Assembly: GCA_002789675.1 (NCBI GenBank)
Contig: PFTR01000041.1
Coordinates: 1 to 36,920, forward strand
DNA: 36,920 bases
Reading direction: 5' to 3'
Source: Alphaproteobacteria bacterium CG_4_9_14_3_um_filter_47_13
Lineage (GTDB): Bacteria; Pseudomonadota; Alphaproteobacteria; Micavibrionales; Micavibrionaceae
This document shows positions 27,767 through 36,920 of this stretch, one piece after another. Position numbers and translations under genes: made by a program. The first letter of the stretch is position 1. Each line of letters opens with the position of its first letter. The notes beneath the pieces were generated by a model. That model was not told where the DNA came from. It did no database searches and worked only from the letters and a program-made list of their open reading frames with translations.

Positions 27767-30744
27767 GCGGACTTTATATGATTCCGGCAGGACAATCTTT
27801 TGCGGTTTCACTGGCGCAAGGACTGCTTGACCAGACATCTATCCATCATGCGGCATTAACACAATATCATATTCTGCTGCCCACGCGCCGCGCCTGCCGT
27901 ACGCTGCGTGAGACTTTTCTGAGTCTTACAAATGGACAGCCTCTCCTGTTGCCACGAATGCAGCCTATTGGCGATGTAGAGGAAGATGAACTGACGATTG
28001 AAATGGCGGGGCTAGGCTCCCCGTCTCATCTTCTGGAACTGCCTCCCTCATTATCATCGTTACGGCGGAGGGTTTTATTGGCACGTACCATTATGCATCT
28101 TCCGGATTATGGTGCGGCACCGGATCATGCTTTTGCTCTTGCTGATGCGCTTGGCCGTTTAATGGATCAGATTTATACCGAAGGACTTGATTTACGGCAT
28201 CTTCCCGCATTGGTGGAGGATGAAACATTGGCAAAACACTGGCAAATTACTGTAGATTTTTTAGAAATTCTTAGCAGAATGTGGCCGCAAATTCTTGCAG
28301 AGCAGGGTGTGATTGATGCCGCCGATCACAGAAACAGGCTTATTCTGGCGCTGGCGGATCACTGGGAGGAAATTCCACCGTCGCATCCTGTTTTGGCTGC
28401 CGGATCAACGGGCTCGATTCCTGCCACAGGCCGTTTGCTTAAAGTTATTGCCGGATTGCCGCAGGGCAGTGTTATTTTGCCCGGTCTTGACCAGACTCTT
28501 GATGTGCAAAGCTGGCAAGCTCTGGATGATACGCATCCGCAGGCAACGCTCAAGCAGCTTCTGAATTATATGGATGTGGATTATAAGGATGTACAGCTTT
28601 GGCCCTCCCGAGCCCCTTTGACAAAACAGGCTGATGAGCCGACGGCATTGACGATAAATAAAAATAAGGCACAAAACTGGCTTGCCAGTGAAATGATGCG
28701 CCCTGCTGCGACTGCCGATCAGTGGCAGAACCTGACACTGGAGGATGATCAGCGTACTTTTCTGACTCAATCTCTGGCACAAATCATGCGGTTTGAATGC
28801 GACACTGCGCAAGAAGAAGCCAGACTCATTGCCTTGCTCATGAGAGAAACACTCGAATCAAAAGAAAAAACTGCGGCGCTTATTACACCGGATCGTGTTC
28901 TGGCGCGTCGTGTCGCCATCATATGCCAGCGCTGGGGAATCGAGATTGATGATTCTGGCGGCCAAAAACTGGGAAATACGGCGCTGGGTAGTTTTCTTCG
29001 TTTAATTATGCAGGCTGCTTTGAGCCAGTTAAGGCCGGGTGATCTTGCAGCGTTGCTGAAACATAAACTCTGCTGTCTTGGTAAAAATAAAGGAATATTA
29101 ATGGCGTTGACAGACCAGATGGAGAGGGATGTTTTACGCGGTATGATACCGGGGAAAGGATTTTCTGGTCTTTATGAAAAAGCAAGGGAGAAAAAGGCGG
29201 ACACAGGATTAATTGAAGCGCTGGAAGTTATTTTCGGGGCTTTTTCCGAGACATGTACGCGTACGGATCATTTTAGTGTTTTTCTTGATGCCCATATTGG
29301 TCTTGCAGAAAAACTGGCGCAGAAAAGTGATGGCAGTCATAATCTGTGGCAGGGAGAAGAAGGTGAAGCTGCAGCATTATTTCTGGCCGATCTGCGCGAG
29401 CAGGGAGCCTTGTTACCGCAGGTCAATGGTGAATCTTATCTGGCGATTCTCGAGCAGCTTATGCAGACAATCAGTGTACGTCCTACTTACGGTACCCATC
29501 CTCGTCTTTTTATTTTCGGGCAGCTTGAAGCACGTCTGGTACAGGCTGATCTTGTAATTCTCGGGGGATTGAATGAAGGAACATGGCCGCCGGATGCCGG
29601 AAATGATCCATGGATGTCCCGTCCGATGCGGCAAAAATTCGGACTTCCTTCGCCAGAACGTGCAATTGGACTGGCGGCGCATGATTTTGTACAGGGATTT
29701 TGTGCCTCTCATACAGTTCTCACCCGCGCCCGCCGTGTCGACGGTACTCCGACTGTTGCGGCGCGATGGTTGCAAAGGTTGGATACGGTTTTACAGGCGC
29801 TTGCGATTGAGAAAAAAACGTTTTCTTCCGGGGTTTATCAGCAGTGGGCACAATCTCTGGATATGCCGGACGGTGGTTCCGTTCCGGTTTCAAGGCCGCA
29901 GCCAAGACCGCCTCTTTCAAAGCGGCCAAACGCGCTTTATGTGACGGCGATAGAGAGATGGATGCGTGATCCTTATCACATTTATGCGCGCTATATTTTG
30001 CGCCTTCGTAAACTTAAACCTCTGGAAGAGCAAACCGATGCAAGCGAGCGCGGGACGATGATGCACGAGATTCTTGATAAATTTATTACATTATATCCGG
30101 TATCCCTCCCCGAAAACGCCTCTGAAATTCTGGTTACACTGGGACGGACGGAACTTGCGGCAAAACTTGACGAGCCCCGCTTATGGGGTTTCTGGTGGCC
30201 GCGTTTTGAAAGACTGGCACAATGGTTTGTAAACCATGAGAGACAATGGCGGCAAAACGCAACACCATATAAAACAGAAGTTACGGGAACAGTGACACTG
30301 GATATTGACGGACAGGCTTTTACCTTGTCTGCCAGAGTGGATCGTCTTGATAAAATGGAGGGCGGTTATGCGGTTATTGATTATAAAACCGGATCAACAC
30401 CGACTGTTAAAGACATTCAGAACGGTTTTTCGCCGCAATTGCCGCTTGAAGCCGTTTTGCTGAGGGAGGGCGGATTTGAAGATATCCAAGGCGATGATGT
30501 GCTTTATACAGGTTTCTGGAGCATAAATGGTGGTACAGACTCCGGCAAAGAAATACAGGTTAAAACGGATATTGAGCAGGCACGTACAGGGTTATTAGGT
30601 CTTGTGCATACGTTCCGCGATCCGCTAATGCCTTATTATAGTTTGCCGCGTCCTGATAAAGCACCGCCCGTTGTATGGCAGGATTATGCACATCTGGCAC
30701 GCGTACAGGAATGGGTGGCACTGGAAGATGAGGAGGCGGCATGA
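27763..30744 (+). CDS. addB: Double-strand-break repair protein AddB
   Basis: Subunit of the AddAB helicase-nuclease, the functional analogue of RecBCD; its nuclease trims the 5' strand and its helicase-like part reads Chi-type sites. 993 aa, normal for alphaproteobacterial AddB. N-terminal LYMIPAGQSFAVSLAQGL and LLPTRRACRTLRETFL replace the Walker A seen in Bacillus AddB, so no ATPase is expected. Middle region: VILGGLNEGTWPPDAGNDPW and SRPMRQKFGLPSPERAIGLA, typical of AddB/Rep-like folds. C-terminal PD-(D/E)XK nuclease: ERGTMMHEIL, then RVDRLDKMEGGYAVIDYKTG. The four cysteines of the Fe-S cluster found in Bacillus AddB are absent (DPYHIYA stands at the first). Translationally coupled to murU and to addA by 4-bp overlaps. 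Confidence 0.93.
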   Translation: MSGLYMIPAGQSFAVSLAQGLLDQTSIHHAALTQYHILLPTRRACRTLRETFLSLTNGQPLLLPRMQPIGDVEEDELTIEMAGLGSPSHLLELPPSLSSLRRRVLLARTIMHLPDYGAAPDHAFALADALGRLMDQIYTEGLDLRHLPALVEDETLAKHWQITVDFLEILSRMWPQILAEQGVIDAADHRNRLILALADHWEEIPPSHPVLAAGSTGSIPATGRLLKVIAGLPQGSVILPGLDQTLDVQSWQALDDTHPQATLKQLLNYMDVDYKDVQLWPSRAPLTKQADEPTALTINKNKAQNWLASEMMRPAATADQWQNLTLEDDQRTFLTQSLAQIMRFECDTAQEEARLIALLMRETLESKEKTAALITPDRVLARRVAIICQRWGIEIDDSGGQKLGNTALGSFLRLIMQAALSQLRPGDLAALLKHKLCCLGKNKGILMALTDQMERDVLRGMIPGKGFSGLYEKAREKKADTGLIEALEVIFGAFSETCTRTDHFSVFLDAHIGLAEKLAQKSDGSHNLWQGEEGEAAALFLADLREQGALLPQVNGESYLAILEQLMQTISVRPTYGTHPRLFIFGQLEARLVQADLVILGGLNEGTWPPDAGNDPWMSRPMRQKFGLPSPERAIGLAAHDFVQGFCASHTVLTRARRVDGTPTVAARWLQRLDTVLQALAIEKKTFSSGVYQQWAQSLDMPDGGSVPVSRPQPRPPLSKRPNALYVTAIERWMRDPYHIYARYILRLRKLKPLEEQTDASERGTMMHEILDKFITLYPVSLPENASEILVTLGRTELAAKLDEPRLWGFWWPRFERLAQWFVNHERQWRQNATPYKTEVTGTVTLDIDGQAFTLSARVDRLDKMEGGYAVIDYKTGSTPTVKDIQNGFSPQLPLEAVLLREGGFEDIQGDDVLYTGFWSINGGTDSGKEIQVKTDIEQARTGLLGLVHTFRDPLMPYYSLPRPDKAPPVVWQDYAHLARVQEWVALEDEEAA

Positions 30745-33700
30745 GCGTTCTTCATCCCCTTAAAGAGCCGGTGCAGGAGCTGGAGCGCGATCTTGATCCG
30801 AATGTCCGCCAGCGCCGTGCCTCTGATCCTGATTATTCGGTCTGGGTGGGCGCGTCTGCTGGGACAGGCAAGACGAAAGTTCTGACAGATCGTGTGCTGC
30901 GGCTTTTACTGCCGCGCAAGGACGGGAGGGCGGGAACGCCTGCGCACCGTATTTTATGCCTGACATTTACCAGAGCCGGGGCAAGTGAAATGCTCCAGCG
31001 TATCAATCAGACTTTAAGCGTTTGGGCAACGATGCCTTTGGAGGATAAGGGCGCGGATCAGAAAGGGCTGAAAACAAGATTGCGGGAGCTGACCGGCTAT
31101 GAGCCAGCGCAAAGAGACATTGTCGCGGCACGCAGATTGATTGCAACGGTTGTGGATACGCCGGGTGGCCTGAAAATCATGACTATCCATTCTTTTTGTC
31201 AGTCTATCCTGGGGCGGTTTCCACTCGAGGCCGGATTGTCGCCGCATTTTAATGTGATTGATGAATCACGGGCACGTGAATTATTGATTAAGGCGCGCGA
31301 TACGATGTTGTGTGAGGCGCGGAAAACACCTGATTCTCCCTTAGGGCAGGCTGTACGTGCGATAGCGATAGAGCAGAATGAAGAGCAGTTCGGTAAATTG
31401 CTGGAGGGGCTGTGCCGCGAAAGACGGCAGCTTGCCACAAAGGTGGCCGATGATTTCGAGAGCTGTCTCTTTCAAACGCTGGGTCTGGAAAAATATGAAA
31501 CAGAAGATTTTATTCTCCATCAGGCTTGCCTTGATGAAAATTTTGATAAAGCAGGTCTCTATGAGGTCTGTAAAGTTCTTGCCAATGGCGGAAAGCGAGA
31601 TCAGAATCGTGGTATTGCTCTTCAGCGCTGGCTTGATGCGACGCCTGCCGAGCGTGAAGAAACAATGGAAATCTATCAGAAATGTTTCCTGACACAGAAA
31701 GAAGAAATCAACAAACAGCTTGTCAGTAAGGTTATTGCGGATGCGCCTTCCGCGATAGAAAACTGTCTTCTTCGGGAAGCGCAGCGTCTTATTGTGGTGC
31801 TGGATTGGTGCAAAGCTGCAAAATGCGCCACGATGACCCGTGATCTGATGTTATTGGGGCAGGAGATTATCAAGGAATACCAGACGCTTAAAACGCAGCA
31901 CGCCGCGCTTGATTATGATGACCTTATTTTGCGGACATTGTCGCTTCTGGATGACACGGATATGGCACCATGGGTATTATATAAACTTGATGGCGGTCTT
32001 GATCATATTCTTATTGATGAGGCGCAGGATACCAATCCCGAACAATGGAAAATCATCAGCAGACTATGTGAGGATTTTTTTAGTGGCAGCGGCGCACGCG
32101 ATCAGATCAGGCGGACAGTCTTTACTGTTGGTGATGAAAAACAGTCCATCTACAGTTTCCAGCGCGCCGCCCCGCAGGAGTTCGAGCGGATGCGTTTATA
32201 TTTCGCCGAAAAAGCCAAAACCCGTGACGAGAAGCTGGTTATTTCTTTCCGGTCTGTAAAAAGCGTTCTGGCATTGGTAGATGAAGTGTTCGCGCCGTCT
32301 TCTTTGCGAGAAGGAATGGGACAAGAAATTATTAAGCACGAGAGTTTTCGTCGGGGACAGGCTGGACTGGTGGCGCTTTGGCCACTTTGTATGCCGGAAG
32401 AAACGCCTGACGAGGCGCCGTGGACACCACCTGTCACAATACGGGAAACCCCCTCCGGTCAGGGGAAAATGGCAGAAAAAATAGGCACAACCATTCAGCA
32501 ATGGCTGGATCGGGGGGAACGGATCGAGTCGCTTGATCGCGCCATAAAACCCGGCGATATTATGATTTTGGTACGGACACGGACAGCTTTTGTCGGACAG
32601 CTTGTCCGCGCCTTGAAAACGCGTCATATTCCAGTGAGCGGCGTTGACAGAATGGTACTTGGTGAGCAGATCGCGGTAATGGATTTATTGGCGCTGGCAC
32701 AATTTGCACTGTTGCCAGCAGATGATCTGAGCCTTGCCTGTGCGCTTAAGTCTCCCTTGATCGGGCTGGATGAGGATCAGCTTTATGAGCTGGCGATAGA
32801 CCGGCAGGGAACGCTCTGGCAGTCCTTGCAGTCATCTCCTCATAAAGAAATTGTAAGCTGGCTGGAAAAACTGGTCGGTTATGCTGCTGTTGACCATCCT
32901 TATGAATTTTTTGCGCGCTTGTTGCAGGCTCCCTGCCCGGCGGATACGCGCAGTGGATTACGGGCGGTGTTTAAAAGACTGGGCGAGGATGCTCGTGATC
33001 CGCTTGATGAGTTTCTGAATACCGCTTTATCCTATGAGCGTGATCATATTCCGACATTACAGGGGTTTCTGGTCTGGCAGCAGCAGGGCGATATTACAAT
33101 CAAACGTGAACTCGAAGAAGCCGGGCAGGCTGTCCGCATCATGACGGTTCATGGCGCAAAAGGATTACAGGCCCCTGTTGTGATCTTGCCGGATACCACG
33201 CGTCATTCTTCTTCAAATAAAATCAGTACGTTGCTCTGGCCGGACAAGACAGGGCTGGATGTTCCGCTCTGGTCACCGCGTAGCGCTGATTTTCCTTCTA
33301 TTTATCAGAAGGCACGGGCGCGTTATGAATCCTATCTTGAGGAAGAATACAGGCGGCTTTTATACGTGGCCATGACCCGTGCCGAAGACCGCCTTTATAT
33401 TGGGGGCTATAAAGGCCGGAAAGAGCCGATTGAGGAATGCTGGTACAATTATATTGCTGCCGCGTTTGACCGGATGGAGGGCGTCGAGAAAGATCATGAG
33501 GGTGTAAAATTCCTGATGAATCCACAGATAAGAGCTCCCGATCGTGCAGAGAAAATAACGCAGGATGTTATAAAAGAAGGGATACCGGAACGTCCCTCAT
33601 GGCTTTTTAAAACAGCGCCTGCTGAACCGCAGCCTCCGCAATCGCTCGTTCCCTCCCGTCCATCTCAGCCTGAACCTGCCATGCGCTCGCCCTTGGCACA

Positions 33701-34193
33701 GGGAGAGGAACATCGGTTTAAACGCGGCAATATTACGCACAGGCTTTTGCAGCTTCTTCCGCCTCTTCCTGTTGACCGGCGTCGCAAGGCTGCCGCACAT
33801 TTTGTTGCTTTTCCCGGGCATAATCTGCCGCAAAATCTGCAGAGGGATATTGTTGATGAAATTATGGATATTCTTGAGAATCCTGATTACAAAGCCTTGT
33901 TTGCAGAAGGATCTCTGGCCGAGGTGCCGATTACAGGCATGGTCAAAAATCGTCTGGTCAGCGCCCAGATTGACCGCCTTTTGATCACGGATCATGAGGT
34001 TCTGATTGTCGATTATAAAACCAATCGTCCGCCGCCCCATGATGAAAAAGATATTCCTTTGGTTTACCGAGAACAGATGATCTCTTACCGTGATATTATC
34101 CAGATGCTCTATCCCGATAAAAAAGTGAAATGTTATCTTCTCTGGACAGACGGGCCATTGTTGATGCCGCTTGAAAAGCTGTCGAATTTATAA
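30741..34193 (+). CDS. addA: Double-strand-break repair helicase-nuclease AddA
   Basis: The motor and 3'-strand nuclease of AddAB; unwinds and resects broken ends to load RecA. 1150 aa. Superfamily-1A motifs in order: Walker A VGASAGTGKTKVLTDRVL (about 37-54), Ia CLTFTRAGASEMLQRI, KIMTIHSFCQSIL, Walker B HILIDEAQDTNPEQWKI, III FTVGDEKQSIYSFQRAAP, IV VISFRSVKSVL, V IMTVHGAKGLQAPVVILPD and VI EEEYRRLLYVAMTRAEDRLY. C-terminal PD-(D/E)XK nuclease: RGNITHRLLQLLP, then SAQIDRLLITDHEVLIVDYK and TNRPP. All catalytic residues expected are visible. The trxA gene that often follows is absent; groES comes next behind a CIRCE element. Confidence 0.95.
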   Translation: MSVLHPLKEPVQELERDLDPNVRQRRASDPDYSVWVGASAGTGKTKVLTDRVLRLLLPRKDGRAGTPAHRILCLTFTRAGASEMLQRINQTLSVWATMPLEDKGADQKGLKTRLRELTGYEPAQRDIVAARRLIATVVDTPGGLKIMTIHSFCQSILGRFPLEAGLSPHFNVIDESRARELLIKARDTMLCEARKTPDSPLGQAVRAIAIEQNEEQFGKLLEGLCRERRQLATKVADDFESCLFQTLGLEKYETEDFILHQACLDENFDKAGLYEVCKVLANGGKRDQNRGIALQRWLDATPAEREETMEIYQKCFLTQKEEINKQLVSKVIADAPSAIENCLLREAQRLIVVLDWCKAAKCATMTRDLMLLGQEIIKEYQTLKTQHAALDYDDLILRTLSLLDDTDMAPWVLYKLDGGLDHILIDEAQDTNPEQWKIISRLCEDFFSGSGARDQIRRTVFTVGDEKQSIYSFQRAAPQEFERMRLYFAEKAKTRDEKLVISFRSVKSVLALVDEVFAPSSLREGMGQEIIKHESFRRGQAGLVALWPLCMPEETPDEAPWTPPVTIRETPSGQGKMAEKIGTTIQQWLDRGERIESLDRAIKPGDIMILVRTRTAFVGQLVRALKTRHIPVSGVDRMVLGEQIAVMDLLALAQFALLPADDLSLACALKSPLIGLDEDQLYELAIDRQGTLWQSLQSSPHKEIVSWLEKLVGYAAVDHPYEFFARLLQAPCPADTRSGLRAVFKRLGEDARDPLDEFLNTALSYERDHIPTLQGFLVWQQQGDITIKRELEEAGQAVRIMTVHGAKGLQAPVVILPDTTRHSSSNKISTLLWPDKTGLDVPLWSPRSADFPSIYQKARARYESYLEEEYRRLLYVAMTRAEDRLYIGGYKGRKEPIEECWYNYIAAAFDRMEGVEKDHEGVKFLMNPQIRAPDRAEKITQDVIKEGIPERPSWLFKTAPAEPQPPQSLVPSRPSQPEPAMRSPLAQGEEHRFKRGNITHRLLQLLPPLPVDRRRKAAAHFVAFPGHNLPQNLQRDIVDEIMDILENPDYKALFAEGSLAEVPITGMVKNRLVSAQIDRLLITDHEVLIVDYKTNRPPPHDEKDIPLVYREQMISYRDIIQMLYPDKKVKCYLLWTDGPLLMPLEKLSNL

Positions 34194-34222
34194 CAAAGAT
34201 CTTGAAATTTTCAGGGAACTGT

Positions 34223-34269
34223 TCTAAATCTGTTAGCACTCGCATGGTGTGAGTGCTAACAGATTTAGA
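34223..34269. promoter_or_regulatory. CIRCE operator (HrcA binding site) with extended arms
   Basis: The consensus TTAGCACTC-N9-GAGTGCTAA is matched without error at 34233-34259 (spacer GCATGGTGT). The symmetry continues outward for ten more pairs per side (34223-34232 and 34260-34269), giving perfect 19-bp arms. CIRCE is the HrcA repressor operator of heat-shock genes; it lies 47 bp ahead of the groES ATG. TTGAAA (34203-34208) and TAAATC (34225-34230) form a weak 16-bp-spaced promoter whose -10 falls inside the extended arm. Confidence 0.96.
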
Positions 34270-34315
34270 TCTGTTCGATGAAAATGTTTTTAAACAAACA
34301 CTTAGGAGATAAAAC

Positions 34316-34630
34316 ATGAAATTTCGTCCTTTACACGATCGTGTATTAGTACGCCGTTTGGCTTCGGATGAGAAAACTTCCGGTGGGATTATTATCCCCG
34401 ATACAGTTCAGGAAAAACCGATGGAAGGCCAGGTTGTTTCAGTGGGAACAGGTCATATTAACGATAATGGCGATGTGCGTCCGCTTGATGTAAAAGAGGG
34501 TGATTTCGTTCTGTTTAACAAATGGTCCGGTACGGAAGTCACCATTGATGGCGAGGAACTTCTGGTAATGAAAGAATCCGATATTATGGGGATCATTATC
34601 GGCGGAAAATCCAAAAAGAAAGCGGCGTAA
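34316..34630 (+). CDS. groES: Co-chaperonin GroES (Hsp10)
   Basis: Heptameric lid of the GroEL folding chamber. 104 aa, a little longer than the usual 95-97 because of a lysine/alanine tail. [14 protein letters not shown] at the start, the GroEL-binding mobile loop [14 protein letters not shown] (about 18-31), then [30 protein letters not shown] and [11 protein letters not shown] are all typical. TTAGGAG ribosome-binding site upstream of ATG 34316. Under CIRCE control and followed by groEL after 48 bp, the standard heat-shock operon. Confidence 0.98.
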   Translation: MKFRPLHDRVLVRRLASDEKTSGGIIIPDTVQEKPMEGQVVSVGTGHINDNGDVRPLDVKEGDFVLFNKWSGTEVTIDGEELLVMKESDIMGIIIGGKSKKKAA

Positions 34631-34663
34631 GCTACGTTTGCTCTAATAATAAATAACTATTGA

Positions 34664-36334
<1,671 letters not shown>

Positions 36335-36370
36335 TCTCCTGAACACCATACGTTTTATAACAAAATACAG

Positions 36371-36398
36371 AAAAAGCCGGGGATTTCCCCGGCTTTTT
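36371..36398 (+). terminator. Intrinsic terminator of groESL
   Basis: Perfect 12-bp stem AAAAAGCCGGGG (36371-36382) with CCCCGGCTTTTT (36387-36398) and an ATTT loop. The T run on one side and A run on the other allow termination from both directions, also serving the minus-strand gene that ends at 36469. Confidence 0.93.
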
Positions 36399-36468
36399 TA
36401 TTGAAATGTAGCCAGACCCATAGATATCGGGATTATGTTCTTTCTGATACACAACCCGTTATCACATG

Positions 36469-36920
36469 TTACATGCCAGTGCCACTTGCCTGCGGCGTCA
36501 GGGCGCAGTCTTGGGGCAAAGGATAGGTGGAGGCATCCCTTCCCGCGCTGATATGGATGACATCGCCCCTGATCTCGCAGGAAATGCCCGTTACCGTAAA
36601 GCTGTGGACGTTCTCTTCAGGCGCGGTGCCGGAAGCGCTTTTGAACGCCGCCTGCGCACCGTTCTGTTCCTCCAGAAGCGGGGCCGCCGCCGGATCGTCG
36701 GGAGCCAGCAGGCGCACGCAACGCACGAGCGCAGTCTTCATCCCGACAACATTGTTTTTGCGAACGCCCGGTCTGGCCGGGTTGAAGCTGTAAGCCTCTT
36801 CCGAATCCGAAGAGCGGTATTCCAGGAGTTTTTCGCCGCCGCGTCTGTAGGTCACGGTATCGTTTTGATCGGTAAAGCTGCCGTCATTGGCCGCGAACAG
36901 ATTTTCAAGCGTTTTGATGT
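36469..36920 (-). CDS. Unknown protein, C-terminal part (runs off the window)
   Basis: On the minus strand the frame is open from the window edge to TAA at 36469-36471, at least 149 codons; an internal GTG at 36855 is not needed as a start because the frame continues upstream. The visible part (IKTLENLFAANDGSFTDQND, then YRRGGEKLLEYRSSDSEEAY and onward) is soluble-looking with three cysteines (in VRCVRLL, GISCEIRG and PQDCAL) and no membrane helix. The pattern of beta-strand-like stretches (VHSFTVTGISCEIRGDVIHI) suggests a small secreted or periplasmic domain. I recognise no family. The GC content of this segment is about 60-65 per cent (by hand count of three lines), clearly above the rest of the window. 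Confidence 0.6.
   Translation of the reverse strand, partial: IKTLENLFAANDGSFTDQNDTVTYRRGGEKLLEYRSSDSEEAYSFNPARPGVRKNNVVGMKTALVRCVRLLAPDDPAAAPLLEEQNGAQAAFKSASGTAPEENVHSFTVTGISCEIRGDVIHISAGRDASTYPLPQDCALTPQASGTGM

Overview
The window comes from an alphaproteobacterium of moderate GC (by eye in the mid-to-high 40s per cent). The lineage call rests on the adjacent divK-pleD pair, an EipB (DUF1849) protein, addB-addA in place of recBCD, an RNase E with a large S1-domain insertion and a C-terminal GWW motif, lptF-lptG divergent from pepA, and mutM/rpsT next to dnaA. I cannot name a genus; a Rhodospirillales- or Micavibrio-like lineage is a guess. Nearly all genes are housekeeping or core-envelope genes. 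I found no CRISPR array, tRNA, rRNA, intact mobile element, prophage or defence island.

Layout. 1-75 is the 3' end of tuf with its terminator. 76-571 holds no intact gene and carries a decayed IS630-type transposase scar. rne (minus) and amiC (plus) diverge from a long leader region. 5.1-6.3 kb has three small orphan genes: a lipoprotein, a three-helix membrane protein and a very acidic exported protein. An RsmB-type rRNA methyltransferase follows and converges on a pepA-kamA/epmB operon. lptF-lptG diverges from pepA and is followed by mlaA and mlaC. mlaC runs stop-to-stop into an M32 carboxypeptidase, with uvrD/pcrA upstream of that on the minus strand. mutM, an unknown exported protein, rpsT and dnaA follow on the plus strand. 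A gap of about 400 bp after dnaA has a strong hairpin terminator, a 36-codon ORF and two unexplained hairpins. Next come a minus-strand diguanylate cyclase, then eipB, divK, pleD, a VasI/TagO-like exported protein, murU-like, addB and addA (ATGA overlaps at murU/addB and addB/addA). groES-groEL follows under an unusually long CIRCE operator. A GC-rich partial ORF runs off the right edge.

How the genes work together. Three themes stand out. Envelope building and maintenance is represented by LptF/LptG (LPS export), MlaA/MlaC (phospholipid traffic), AmiC, a MurU-like muropeptide-recycling enzyme and EipB. Cell-cycle and second-messenger control is represented by DnaA, DivK, PleD and a stand-alone GGDEF enzyme. 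DNA repair is represented by UvrD/PcrA, MutM and AddAB.

I did not find a convincing undescribed multi-gene system. The best leads are the paired hairpins and small ORF downstream of dnaA, the 19-bp-arm CIRCE, the compositionally foreign ORF at the right edge, a promoter apparently embedded in a terminator U-tract before the methyltransferase gene, the orphan VasI/TagO-like protein, and a MutM zinc finger lacking its last cysteine. All functional calls are from reading the translations; no database search was run.
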